From positions 8,564,242-8,628,241 of the forward strand of contig NC_135565.1 of assembly GCF_964340395.1 (NCBI RefSeq): a DNA stretch of 64,000 nucleotides. The letters are read 5' to 3'. The translations under genes and the position numbers were made by a program. How positions within the stretch are numbered: the stretch's first letter is position 1; each line of letters starts with the position of its first letter. Under the pieces are notes generated by a model that searched no databases, had not been told where the DNA came from, and was given only the letters and a program-made list of their open reading frames with translations. The stretch comes from Glandiceps talaboti (taxonomy: Eukaryota > Hemichordata > Enteropneusta > Spengelidae). Positions 14,448 to 29,400 of this stretch are shown here, in pieces.

Positions 14448-17400
14448 ATGATATCTCTCTATCTCTCTATCTATATGTTTGAAACTGTATTCTTAATTTA
14501 TATCCTGTGAATTAGGTTCCAATTAAGCAATTCATAGAACGTTTTTTTACAAGGCAAATTAAAATAAGATTTAGAAACAAGAAAGTGACATAATATTTCA
14601 TTTCATAGTGGTCACCTGAGCCCCCTCCAGCCAAGAAAAAGAAGAAAGTGAAGAAGACCACATCTTTACTCTCTGGCTTTGGAGCTGCTTCTACTGTCAC
14701 AGAGTCTTTGCCAGCAACACCAGTAAGTACTGATGTGATAATGTTTAACTTGCATGTCTGCAATGCATATCACCCCTATGGTACAGTTTTAGTAACACTA
14801 GAATGAGGTACATCAGAAAATTGTAACAGACTCTTAGTGTTTCTGCTGATATGTGTACAATACCCTCAAGGCTAAATGTCTGTACATTTGTAACCTGAAT
14901 ATTTTAATGATGGTATCTACTAAATTTAGTTTACAATACTGATGACCTACTGAAGACATGGCCTTAGTTCCCCTTGACTTTTTTCTAACCGCAAAATGAT
15001 ACGCTACACTCTCAATATTTTGCAAGTATTTTTTGTATGCCAACAAATCTGTCTTTTGTTTTCTAAACTTTGAAATATAAATATATTGCTTAGCAACAAG
15101 AATAACAAAATTCAATAATGATGACAGTTGTTCATCACCAAGGATGATTTGTCCTACATTTGAAACTAGTATATGGGTTAGAAATGTATGTATTTGTGAC
15201 AATATTATCAGTGAAAAATATCATGTATTCAAACCCCTAGTGTCTTAACAAACATCACATGCCTTTTTGTTATCATAGGAGCCCCCAACTCCAGGACCAA
15301 GTTATGATAAATACCCTGGGGCTGATATCGTGCGGAAATTGAAACCACACCGTAAGAATTGGCAACCACCAGAAGCTGAAGATTGTATACTAGAAATGAT
15401 CAATTCACAATTACAGGTAATTAATCATCATCACTAACTACTACAGTACAGTTGGGAAAAGGGGAAAAAGGAAAAAAGGAACATACAAAAAATGTAATCA
15501 ATGGCAATTTCATTTTACAAGATAACCAGCTACATGTATGTGGTTGTTAATTTTTGAAGTTTGGGAAAGGGACTCAGAACATACATGTAGTCAGTAGCGA
15601 TTTCAGTTACCAGGTAACCTAGCTATGTGGTTGTTAAAGTTTGAAGTTTAGGAAAGGAACTAAGAACATAGTCAGTAGTGATTTCCTTTACCAGGTAACC
15701 AGCTACATTTGTATGTCATTGTTAATGTTTGAAGTTTAGGAAAAGGACTTAGAACATAGTCAGTAGCAATTTCATTCACAAGGTAACCTAGCTATGTGGT
15801 TGTTAAGGTTTGAAATTTGGGAAAGATTGTGTTTATATATCCAAAGTGTAGAGCAGATTGGATATCAATCCTTTCTTTTGAGTTCATGTTTTTCTTTATA
15901 CATGTATAACTTATACTATAAGGAAGAATATGCCATAAGAGTGAAAGATTCATCACTGTTGGTGACCCATGCTGCTGTCACTAAGAGCACAAAAAAATTA
16001 CACAATTTAATCTATGCATGTTTTTTCTCTACAGACTGTTCGTGAAGGTAGAAGACTACTGGTTCAGAATCTGGATGATTTAGTTGATAGTAGAGTACTT
16101 TGTGCTTTAGTTAATTCATTTGCACCGGGAACATTTACTACGGAAGTCATGTTGAATGATAGATGGACTATCAATCTAGCTTTGAAAGTCTTTGAGAAAA
16201 TGATACGAATCTCAACACCTGTTGACTCTGAAGATTTAGTGGAGGTCAGTGATTTTTTTTTTCCAAAATGTTTTAAAATTTGAAGCAAAAATTCTTGTAC
16301 ATAATTTGAATTTTAAGAAAAAACTAATGTCTAATTGAATACACAATGTTATCTATTTCATTCTGAATACTAAACCTCGGTTTTAATCTGTCATTCAGAT
16401 TTCCTGCCCACCAATCATGATTTGAATAAGATTCTATAGAATGCAGCTTCCAGCCCTGTAATCACCAATCATATATGTACAAATGTACACCATACATATT
16501 CCTGGTCCACCAATCATGATTTGAATCTATAAAATACAGATTCTGGGCCTGTACACACCAATCATAATTTGAATATACAAATGTACATCATACAGATTCC
16601 AGGCCCTGTCAACACAAATAAGTGTACGTTTGTACATCAAACAGACTCCTGGCCCTGCAAACAATTAGCTATAAAATGTACATCATACAGATTCCATTTT
16701 CAATGAACCATTCAAATAATCTTAGTCTTTTGACTAAATGCTGATTTTTTCTATTTTGTCAGGGTGATGAGATGGCTATGTCAGCATATCTTTGTGTCTA
16801 TTTTATGTGTGGATATAAAATGAGACAAGCCATGTCAGTCATCAACAGATTGGTAAGTTACTTATAATACATCTCACTTACTTGAGAAAAAAGTTGATAA
16901 TTCTATATTGATAGATTAGAAAAAAAAAAGGAGGCTAGCAACACAAGGAAAATAAACATCCATGAAGGAAATTCAAATCAATCAATATGGAGAGTCATAA
17001 ATATATTCTTTTTTAAAAACGTTTTATTTTTAAGAATAATATTGTTTTTCAGAACAGTACTATTGTCAATAGTACCATCAGTTTGTGGGAATAATACAAT
17101 TATACAACCTCAAGCAGAATTTATAAAAACCTGGAAAAGTAATGGTGATTTGGAACATTTCACTCATAGCTTGAGTACCATAAAACCAGTAACGTAGACA
17201 AACATGTACCGATAGGTTGTCATGATATTGAACACCCAGGGTATTTAACCCATATTTTCTGTTCAAATGCAATAACTTGGGTTGAGTGCATATATGTATG
17301 GTGCATGTTGGTATTAGTATTACACACATTGTGTATGCAATGACGATTATATTATTTGTAAAAGTACAGCCATAAAAAATATTGCAAGCATACATTGTAA

Positions 17401-20400
17401 GTGCAAATACCCAGAGTGCTCCACACTCACACTAAAACATCATGGGGTTTTGTCAAATTATAATCCAGATCTAAACCCAAGCTAAATACAAATAAAACAG
17501 TATTTTGCTTTTACTTTCCTATTAAAATTTGTATCTCTTTATAGACTGAGCTTGTCCAGCTGATCAGGGAAACAAGTCATGAATTGGACAATTTCCCAGC
17601 GATTATCAACACCATGTCACAGTTAAAACGAAAGAAGGAATTAAAGAGTAGTTTGGACTCCTATGAAGAAGGTGAGTAGGTCGTCAAATAAATCCTAAAA
17701 ATGGTCATCTTGAAGAAGCACTACAGAATCACATTTTCAATTCAATATCCCATAGCTATTATTATGACCTGACATATACATGTATTCTATTCACTAAGTA
17801 ATACTTTCGTGTAATCATTTTTTTAGATTATTCATTTGTTATTTTTCTTTCATTCAGAGAGTAAAAGACTAAACAAAATATATGACATTGAGGAATGTAA
17901 GAAATGGTGGAAACATATCGAAGAAATACAAGAAGAGGTACTGTTATGAAACATAAAATATTTCTACAAACAGAGTTATAACTTTCTTAGAATAATACCA
18001 AATATTGTTAATATCTAATAATTATCATCAGGAATAGTACAAGATATATTCCCTTGTATTACATGTACACTCCTGCAGTACAGCCCTATAGTGTATGTAC
18101 ACCCCTGTAGTAGTGTACACCAGTACACCCCTGAAGGTGAATAGCAAATCACGTGACAGTTGAAATCTTCAGATCTTAATAAAAATCTCAATGATTTCAA
18201 ATCTATCTATCTTTACAGACAAGAGCTATTGTAGCTGATAAGATGAAACAAAGGTTTGATACTATTACAGTTCCAAGGTAGGTTGAAGTTCATTTCAGAT
18301 TTTACACACAGGCAGACAGACAGACAAACGCACATGCACACTTGCACACACACACCCACACACACACACACACTTCTGCCCACAGACAGACAGGAAACAA
18401 ATTATCTACATGTACAAGTACATGTAGTGAATTATAGTCACTTTCAAACAGCAATCTTTTTTAAGGATTGTAACATTTCAATCTGGCTGCTACATGTACT
18501 GTGACAAGCCTGTCTCACACACATCCTAATGATGGTTTGCAAGCATGAATGTCTAAGAAAGTAGACTATAAGTGAAAAACTGGCATAATTACAAGATGAT
18601 TTCATTGCCTATCAAATGTCTTTATAAGTTTACAAATCCAAGTGTACCATTTCTTACAGGAACATTACCATAAACGATCTTTGCCTGTCCATGGTCATCA
18701 ACTTAAGTCTTACTGGAGGGTCAGGATTTTACCATGCCAAATTTAAAGAAACTTTCACTCCAGAAAGAAGAATAGTTCTCAAAGATTTAGAAACTGGGGA
18801 GTATATCGATGACTTCACACAGGCTAAAGGAACAAAGAAAAGTAAGTATATTGTTATTAGAGGGATGGTACATCAGATAGAGGGGTAGGTAGAAACAAAT
18901 TAAGAGGTAATGTGCTCCGCCATACAAAAAAAATGACAAGTTTAGATTCCGACCTTGTCAATAAAAAGAAAGCTGAATGAATATAAGGATTATTGAGCTA
19001 CCCCATCTCTACTTTCAAGCTTCCATAATTGCAGTCTCAGGGCTCAAAATTGGCTGTAGTCGAGAGTACATAGACTACCAAACACTGTATCTAGACTACC
19101 AAATATATATAAAGTGGTAGTCTGTTAGAGTAATGGAAATCTATAGAAAATTGTAGCTGAAACAATTCACTTGGCAAGATCTGACTACCAAGCCCAAAAG
19201 CTAAATTCGAGCCCCGAGTCTTGCATGGCAATTCTAGTTAAAACTCAGTTTATCTTAAAAGCTATTGTTTTGAAATTCCTCCATTTAGAATGACATTTTT
19301 GGGGTAATCATGAATATGTAAATATTATGCTCTAATATTTGAATGGCCCTCCCAAGTCTAATGAGGAAGAAGGACTCCTGGCACAACATTGTGGACTCTA
19401 TCTCGGATGCATCCACATGTTGATGTTGATTTGAATGGACATCAAATTATTCATTCATTGATATCTGCCCTGGAATGCAATCTAAGTTCTTCATCAGATT
19501 AGTTCATTCATTCATTCATTCATTCATTGAATATCTACTGTCATTGATATTTTTAACCAATTCGGATTGTTGTAACTTAAGTCCTTCATTTATTACAGTT
19601 TCTATCAGAAAGATATTAGGACTCCCAAGGCATGATGTTATTGATGTCAACCCATCAGATTATCCACAATATGAGGTAAGTTTTTCTATATAGATGTTAT
19701 TCAAATAGAGTGTTTTCAGTTTGCCCAAAGTACATACAAAGGTATTTGATGTGCCAAATAGCTCAAGTTGTGCCTTAGTAAATCATTGAATGCAGTAACA
19801 GTGTGTATCCATATTTAAAACTTCTTATCAGTTCAAATTTGGCAAATACAAATATACATGTAGTTGTACTTAGTATAAAGGTCCATGTCAGATATGATGT
19901 AAAATTTGTGAGAAAAACAGCAGTCTGGCAAAGGTGTAGGAAAGGTTGATCTCGAACAAAATAATTGTTATAGTTCCACTGATATGGTAGAACTAATTGC
20001 AAGAAGATGATATTCAAACATTGCAATGTTGACAACAATGTACATGTAATTGTTCATGTGTCTCATTTCATTTTTTAACATTCACAGATGTATTTTGAGA
20101 GTCCGTCAAGAAATAAGACATTAAGGGCAGGCAGTGTGTAAGTAATCATTTTTGAAATGATATATTCTGTACATTGTACATATTAAATATCAAAGTGTCT
20201 TGTTCTTTAATCAAAGAGAAATTGATACTGACTCCTTTAAGTACACGTTGTATAGTTATTAGGGAGGAAGTTACATTTTTAAAATCTATATTAAGTGACT
20301 ACACAGCTTTTTTTTCAATCTCTCAGACATCTTCAGTGTAATGACGCTAAATCATCTCATCATCGTAAACCATAGCCTCTCTTACAGCACTGTCCAATAT

Positions 20401-23400
20401 GTGCCACAGTTCGTTATGTGTCACAGAAGAAATAACAGCTCTGGTTTGTGAGATTGAAACATCTGCTCGAGTGACCTCCTTGTAGAGTCATCTGACATAT
20501 AAACTCTTACAACCTTACTTCTATTTACAATAGTCTAATGTCAGGTGACTCCACTAGGGGTCACATGACCAGATAACTTAGCATCAATTATGCGGAAGAC
20601 TTCTGAGAGATTCAGAAAAATGCTATATATTCTTGTACTTTATTAGCCTTAGCCAAGTCTGTAAAATGTTTTAGTATAAATTTGAAAAGACAAATTAAGA
20701 GAACTAGTTGTATATAAAAATGGGGACTTTTAACCATGTGATGAATATTTTGTTATTGTTTTTCCTGCTAGCTTTATGTATCAGGTCTTCCCAGGAAACA
20801 CATTACAATGGGAAATACTGTATTTCAAAGCTGCTAAAATGGGAGAGTTGGACACAGTACAAAAATTGGTTGTTTTCTTTAAAAAGAAGAGACCATCATT
20901 TATCAATGCTAAGGAAAAGAGAACAGGAAACACAGCATTGCATTGGGGTGCAAGAAATGGACATTACGTGAGTAGACACCATTGTGTAGTAACTGCATAA
21001 ATACAAAATTTAATGTATATGTACGTGCACACAAACGCTGGCATGTAAGTAGCAGGTATTCTAGAGTAACAACATAAATGAATGTACAAAAAGTCATTTA
21101 TATATACAAGAAATGTTCAATCCAAGTGTAGGTAATTCTATACTATATGTACATGTAATTGAATAAATTATGAATACATACTGTGATACATACACACATA
21201 CATACCTTTGTATATACATGTAAATGATCATAATCTCGACATTTTGTAAGAAGAGCCTATGGCTCAATAACTAATCGAGATTAACCCATGGTAAATACTG
21301 AAATGATTATATCATATAATGGTTACATTAACTGACTTTGAGCACAAGTAATTTTTACAATGTATTAGAAATGGAAAAAAACACACACATACATATACTT
21401 TAAACCTGGAAACTTTCACTGTAGAACTATTTTCGCTTATTCCACTAGCGATCAAAAATTAAGGAGTGACTAAAATGCCTTATACATGAGTACAATGTAC
21501 TAGTCTTGTAATTAGTAAAAAATAGTCTTTGGTAACTAGATGACAACAGTCCACTGTAATTTGTAAAATCACACAATTTTCTGGTAGCAAATATATCTAG
21601 GTTTACAGTATAATAAAAACCTGTCATGCATGCTATAGATTTTAATGAGAATTCTTTCTCTTGTTGATTTCTGTAGAACTTGGTCTTGTATCTGTTGGAA
21701 AATGGAGCATTTATTGATGCTAAGAACGCAAATGGAGCAACACCATTCTTTAGTGCAGTAGAAGGTCTCTCCAAAGGAATCAGTCAGGTATGATAAATTG
21801 TTGTATTTATAATAAATAAATATTCATAGTCCAAATAAGGTTAGATTTAATAAAACACCCATTTAAAGGATACAAGCTTTCTTGTAAGAACTAAATAATC
21901 CACAATCGTAATCACATAATATGCATTTTTTTTAAATGTTTGACACTGAGCAGATGTGAATTTAACTTGCACACTGATAAGTTAGTTGATGACTCTGGAC
22001 CAACTTCCCTGAAAACCAATTAAAACTGTTCTGTATACAACAATGTATAGTTGGTTCCTCAGAGTGTCCTACCCTGCTTATGCCCAAATTGAACTGCCAA
22101 GCATCTTTTTAATGCTATGCAGAGCCACTGATAATTTACTGTGAGAATGCACTGATTCCTTTTTTCTCCTTAATTAATTATGATTGTTTTTTTACCCCAT
22201 TATCTTTTCCCTTTTTTTTCACTTTGCCTGCTACTAGCTTTTCAGACTTGCAGTAGGATCTTCAAATAGGTTTTCATCCCAGAAGATGGTATAAGAAATT
22301 ATAATTCTTCTAACAAAACAGACTGTACGATACTAACAATTTCTTACATATACTTGAGAAGTGAAAAAAATTTAGTAGCATAAGGGGCCCTGTTAACTTG
22401 AATTTGAGATAAAAAGTAACATTGTCTCCTTATGTAACTAATATTTCCTACCTCAATGAACAAAAAAAATGGTTGAAATATTTCAATGATAACCGAAGCT
22501 AAAAATACATTTAAATTTTGTTTTTAAAAAATTTAGAAAATCAAATTTTTCATATTGGTCAATGATGTAATAAAAACTTTAGCAACTAGTATTAAAAACA
22601 CTGACAACACAACCATATTGTTGGTGTTACGTAAATTTGATCGCAATCACTGGGCGCAAATTCAACTTGTTTTATTTCACAGCAAAGTTACAATTTAATT
22701 TCTTATGTCAAAGTTGCTTATTGAAAACAAGCAATATGTTCAAAGTTCACAGCTTGTCTTATATTATTTCTACACCCAATGAAATGTTGACCAGTTTACT
22801 AAATTTATTGTCACATGAAAGAAATAGTGACATTTTAAGTTAACCCAGGAAAGGAAACTTCATGCTCAAACTTAAATAACCCAATACTAATTACACATAA
22901 ATGTATTTTGTCTAAATTATTTCATAACTAACAAAGATATGTTTTGCAGTGGATGTTTGTTCTGATCAACCAAATTAATCCCTTAGCAAGGACTTATGAT
23001 ATTTTTTTCTTACTTGATTGTCTTTTGTGAGTTTTTTTTTTAACTATGGTGTGCAGTTCTATGTCTCAAAGAAAAATTGAAAGGTTTTACACCGTGTTTT
23101 ACTACACGTAGTTAAAAAAATACACTTTATCTTGCATACATATGAACTAATGGTTTGATTTGATCAAACATCGGCTTTCTTTATTAAGTTTTCAAGATGA
23201 TTAATGATAGCTCAACATTTGAACAGTTGATCTGTCCTGACCAGAGATCTGTATGGAATGTTGTCCAGGACAGGTCAAACTCTCAATACTACATGTATTT
23301 ACCAAGTTGAAGAATTGCTTGTTTTTTGAATTCATTTACTTTGTTTAAAAAATATGACAAAACTTGAAATTATGTTCCCGCATACATTGTACATACATGT

Positions 23401-26400
23401 AGATCTACCATTTGAGGTGAACAAATGTCCAAAAGAAAAAACACTGAAGATTTAGATCTGTTTAGGCCAAGACCACATATTGTGGACATTTAATATGAAC
23501 AACTGGAGAAAAAATATAACTGTGGATGAGTTATTGATTGAAAGTGAATCATGGTGTGTTTAGTCATCGTTGAAATTTAAAATGATACATACACATTGCA
23601 CACATGCTTTATTCAATGAAAGACACTGCAGATATTGAATGTAATGTTCATAACATGATAACTATATTTTTTCCTTTTAGTATTCACATGAAACAGTGGC
23701 ACAGGTAAAACGTTGGTGTGAAAACTATGAATCTTTTTTTTTTCATCATCGTCGTTGTCATCAAAATCATCATCATCATCATCAAAATCACCATCATCAT
23801 CATCATCACCGTCATCATCATCATCATTAGTTTGATTTGAAGGGCTATATTATTGATGAAATATGTTTATTATGTTGCAAGTTTTACTGTTTTGTAAATT
23901 ATATAGAATGTTGATAAATAGCTAGTGTCTGTTAAAGGATCATGAGTTCTAATTAAAAATGTTAACCTTTTAGGATACATCATCAGGCCTACAGAATACT
24001 AAGCACCTGTAATTCTTATTGGATACACAATGACTTAAAAACTGGCTGCATATATGTTAACTTATTTTTATTTAAACTATCAGGAAAAGTTCATGGGAAA
24101 AAGTCTATATTGCTCAATATTTGTTTTCATTGCGTTGGGTCAGAGAGAAAATAAAAGTAAAAAAATGAAACAGCAAATAAACTAAAAAGAAACCTCAGAA
24201 GTGCCCTATTGTGCAGTTCATTGATAAATTGACTTCAATAAAAATAAAATTGCAAGCTACTTGATGTTTGTTTGTTTGCATGTTAATTTTTTTGTTTCCT
24301 TATCTTTCAGTTGTTGGTAGAGTGGGGTGCCAATGTGTATATGAAAAATAACCAAAGTAGGACAGCATTTGATTTGGTCAGAAATGATGAACTGAAAGTA
24401 TTCTTAATTGGTATGTTATAACTTATTTTTCTTGCTTTGAGAAGAGTAATGGTAGCTATCCATTGAAATTTAGCCATTTCCCCCAATGATCTCATCACTA
24501 TTTGAACTCAACTCTCATCAGTTGTACATGGATATGACTGGTGCTCTGTTCTTCTTTTCTGCCTCCACATTATAGTAGCAATTTAAATGATGTATACAAG
24601 TATATGTGTACAATGTATATAAACTAAAGTAATTTGTTATTGCAGTATATACAATGTAGTTCAAAAAATCAATTTCTCTGAATTACTAGCCTGGTTACTT
24701 CAGATTGGCCTGGTGCAGGCACTAGCCTCCCAGTTGAAAAAGAAATGCTGTTGATGTGTTAGTGCCAACCCTATGTTACCTTGCCCAGTAGAAAAGTAGA
24801 ACTAGAGCTTGGACAAGATATTACCTTTTCATGTATTGACATACATGTACAGTCATGTATGTGTGTAGTCTTTTCAGAAAATCCTGCACTGTTGTGCAGA
24901 CGCCTGAATATACAACTTATTGTCAAATGGTCTCAATATAAAGTTGTATCTTGAATGTACACAAAATATACAAACCATGGTATTACTAATCTTCATTGTT
25001 TTAGCAGTTTAGTGCAGGGGCATATGGGTTTTCGTGTGAAATGCATGTTAATTTTATGAAACATATATGGTTATGTTCATTATAGGACCACATATAAAAA
25101 ATACATGTTGGCAATTTTTATCTTCAAAATTAGTTTGAGGGGGCTAAAATAAAATTTGGCCCCAAGACCCTATTCTTAACAATTGGTTAGGCAATGAAAA
25201 CCCATGAATCCATGATTATAGTCAACTTCCATTGATATGGCCTTAGCAACAGCCAACAATGCCAGTATATTTTGCAAAGATAACAACATTTTTGGTTAGT
25301 CAGGCAAAAAAAAAAATCAAAACATGTATGCAAATATGCCTATCAACAAGACCATGTCCATAGCAACAGTTAGAACATTATGTATATTGTAAAGATAACA
25401 GTAATTGGTAGGTATATGTAAGGGCAGCCTGAATTCTGTTTCTCATGACCCAAACGACCCTAAATGTCTTCAATGAGATGAAAAATATTTAAATTGACGC
25501 CCTCTATGGTAGGGTTAGGAAACCCATGAGTGCGTATCTGAATGAAAATTATTGTTTATCGCTGAAATTTGGGCAAATTCAATAAAAGAAACAGTTCAAA
25601 TGTTCCTTCTGACTTTACTTGTCATTCAGAATATTAAAATATGATTATGAATTGAAAGTATCACCAACAAATACTCATAAACTTACTATTTTTAAAAACA
25701 ATTATTTTTAATTGTTAACAGACTCACAGACCAATCATTTTAAAGGTTTTACAATGGCAAACATAGAATTAAGGGCAGTATGTGGATAAACATGCAAAAA
25801 TGGACAATGTTTTCCAAAGCTACGTTTTATTTATTGATGTAGTAACTAATGGATATGCAGTATCATGTCTGGTAGCGCAGAATTTTTCTTTCGACAAGGC
25901 GTGAAGGAGCAGCAATCTAAAGGCATTCAGTTTACACCTGGTATAAACATATTTTTGATCAATAGCGTAGCATCAATTGAATCGTTACTATACAAAGTTA
26001 TGTATTCGAGTGAATAGACCCAATCATTTGTATTCAAAACTATTGTCTAGTCTCTCACGACATTATGTTGTATGCATTGTCTACGTTTCTACTAGTATAG
26101 CTATTTGGTTGGCGTTACATGTCAAGTGAAAGGAACAACATGAATAGACGTGTTCTCCGCTGTTACATTTGATTACGTTATTTCATCGAAATTCTAAAAT
26201 AAAACAGAATAAAGGACAATGTAGTACAAAATAAAGTATCTGAAGAATATCTTTTATAATATTTCAAAAGAACAATATGAATATATGCATATTTAGTTTA
26301 GTTATTCAGCGTGAAGGTACTCTTACATTCGATTACGCAACGAAATTCCTCTGGGTCAGTCATGAATAAAGGTTGAAAGTAACAGCAGAGACACATTCTA

Positions 26401-29400
26401 ATGTACCACCCAACCCCAACCACCAACCCACCAGAAAATAGCATCTTTAATCAAATTTTATTGCATTGTTAGCTATCATTCCACGTGTTTTAGTACTCAA
26501 AGAAAATCTGACATTCAAATCCTCAACGTAAACAACATGGAAAATACCCTTCTACATCTTTTGGTAATTCTCATACACAAATAACCTTCATTGCTGGGAA
26601 TAAGTAGTCACATGCCAACTTGATGACTAAGTCTATCTCATTTTGACACCATTGCAAAGTGAAAATTAATAAGCACTCATGCCTTTAACAACGATTCATT
26701 TACTTTTTAATATTATATTTCTACAGAACGTAGAGGGAGAACTGCATACAGAACAAATAACAAAAACGTTCTAAAGTAGCTGTCATATTGACTTTTTTCA
26801 TTGCTCTAGACAGTATCTCAATTGGTCAAAAGTGGGGGTAAAACATTCTAAAGGTTTCTAAAGGTGTTTTACTGAGTGATGTTTCTTTTCTATCTAATAT
26901 TTGCAAGACGTCCAATTTATGTAACTTGTATGCTAATATTGAGAGGGAAAATTTCAAATTTTGCGTAGACCTAAACTTGGACTCTATATCCTGTGTAGAA
27001 TGTACCTGTCTAGGATTCAATACTACATGTGTAGATACGTATTAAAACCAGATGCCAGATCTGAAAAGGAATATTTTTAACGTGTGTATGTACACTTGAT
27101 AACAAGTCACATCAATACGCCGAAATTGGTCAAAAGGACATATCATTTGGCAAGGGTAGTTCTATACAATAAATGAATGCCTTTATTGTAGTCACAATAA
27201 CCCTTTCTGGCAAACTGTTCCAAATGTCTACGACATATTGACTGGAAAAAATATTTACGTATAGCCAATCTGGATTAAAATAATTAAGTAATTACAATGA
27301 TTTAATTGGTGTAGTAATAACAATAACCCTTTCTGGTAAACTTCCAAATGTTTACAACATGTCGACTGAAAAAATATTTTGGTATATCCAATCTGGATCT
27401 GTCTTTAAATCATTTCAATCTATATCCTCTTGTTGTCGAAGTAGATACTTTGAAAAATACAACTGGATCATGGCGAATATGTAAATGGAAAAGTTTATAC
27501 ACTTTAAGCAAATCAGCTCTAATTCATCTAGTTTCTAAAGTTGTCAGTTTCAATATGCGTAACTGTCCTCATAATTCAAGCCACCAAGCTGCGGAATCAT
27601 CCTGGTGAACCGACGCTGCACTTTTTCCAAAAATGCAATATCCCTATTCGTATATATGTGGGGAAGACACTGGGGAAGCATAGTCAAGGTGTGGACTTAC
27701 TAATGCTTTAAAAGATAAAAACCAACCAGAGTATTCATAGTAACTGAAATAATTCATGGTTGGCGTACATTTTTGAAAGAATAGCAATCAGCAACATCAA
27801 AGAATACAGGAAATCAAATACACCGGAAGCATCATACATAATATGCAAATGATATGCAAATAAAGAAACCATAATTTATAATATTGTGATTAAAATGCAA
27901 AATTATACAACTGTCTACAAGTTTATAGTCTACAGGATGCCCATTAGTACATTTATACAGATATAAAGCAATCGTACAGTTCACATATTTTAATTTGCCA
28001 TCAATATACAGACAAATCATGATTTTACATCATTTATGAAATTGCTGCAAAAATTACCCTTAATATTGAAATAAAAATTGCCAACATATATTTTTTAATT
28101 GCTCAGATGATGGAGAACACAATGAGATATGTTGGCAAAAATTAACCTGAATTGCACACAAAACCCCAAAATCTGCCATATGCCCCCGCACTAGTTGGGT
28201 TGTGTGCTCAAGGCTACATACCTCTACCTGATAATGAATATTTAGTACGATCATTTTCACCGATTTTATGTTGTTGATGTCTTTTATCTTTATCTGTTAA
28301 CTCTCAGAATACTATGATCACCTGACCAAATATGTTCCAAAGTTAATGGACGGAAACACAGACCTTCTGAAGTTACTAGTTGAAGACCATGTGACTGGAC
28401 TTAGAACATTTGCCAGTCTTAGAAGCAGGTAGTGTTTTTTTGTACATTCAAATAGAATAGTTACAAGCTAGATTAAAGAAATTAAAATGTGAACTCTTTA
28501 TATATTTTTGTAAGTAACGTTTGTTACATTGTAAAATGGTAGCACACTAATACACACAGCAGTGTGCATGTACTAACCTATCTTTGGTTTGTTTTTGAAA
28601 GGTGTATAAATGGAAGTACACTGATACACACAGCAGTGTGCATGTACTAACCTATCTTTGGTTTGTTTTGTTTTTGAAAGGTGTATCAATGGAAGTACAC
28701 TGATACACACAGCAGTGTGCATGTACTAACCTATGTTTGATTCGTTTCTAAAGGTGTATAAATGGAAGTACACTGATACACACAGCAGCGTACTTTGGAT
28801 GTATTCCTGTCATTAAAGAGTTACTAAAGGAAAGAGTTGATGTCAATTTACTGGATTATAAGGGAGCCACAGCCCTTCACAGAGCTAAAGATGCTGCCAC
28901 TATGCAGGTAAGTCAACACAATGTGTCTATTGTATTTCTTACATTATCTATATGACAATTCCATTTGATAAATGTGTACATTTAGGTCAGTATTTGTAAC
29001 AAAATAATTTTGATTATTCAAATTGTCTTGATTCAGGCTTCTTTTGAAAATTATGTGTATAAATGTAATGTAATCAACGTCAAAGTTCTCACCAGAAAAT
29101 AATGAAATACTGCAAGAAATTTGTGTATTAAAATTATGTACATTTTTATGTTAAATGATGATATACTGTCATTTTTTTTTTTAAATTAAAGTAATTATGG
29201 GGTTAAACCTACCACTATATAAAATAATGACCCTGTATATTTATATATACTGTATTATATCAATTGGTTTTATGAAAATATTAGCAGTTATAAAATTGTT
29301 TTTGTACTTTCTGATTACTGTACCAGGTTTTACTTGATAATGGTGCCCATATCAATGCAGAGGACAGTGAAGGCAATACATCATTACATGTGAAGTGTTA

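Larger units (their letters stand above)
21788..28307. other. long intronic stretch of the CH/ankyrin gene
   Basis: Apart from the candidate microexon and exon 24311-24410 this is non-coding. It holds an interspersed repeat at about 25220-25410 (GGCCTTAGCAACAGCC, AAAGATAACAACATT) that recurs near 37010-37170, and a LINE fragment at 27140-27720. The rest is AT-rich with no exon or RNA gene that I can support. Confidence 0.6.

Noticed and set aside
14179-14510. Long Tyr-Leu-Ser-Ile open frames
   Set aside because: Translation of a TATC microsatellite inside an intron; no splice or family support.
22247-22291. Possible small exon with TTTTCAG acceptor and GTATAAG donor in the CH/ankyrin gene
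   Set aside because: Contains an in-frame TAG in the required phase, and 43 nt would break the frame between flanking exons.
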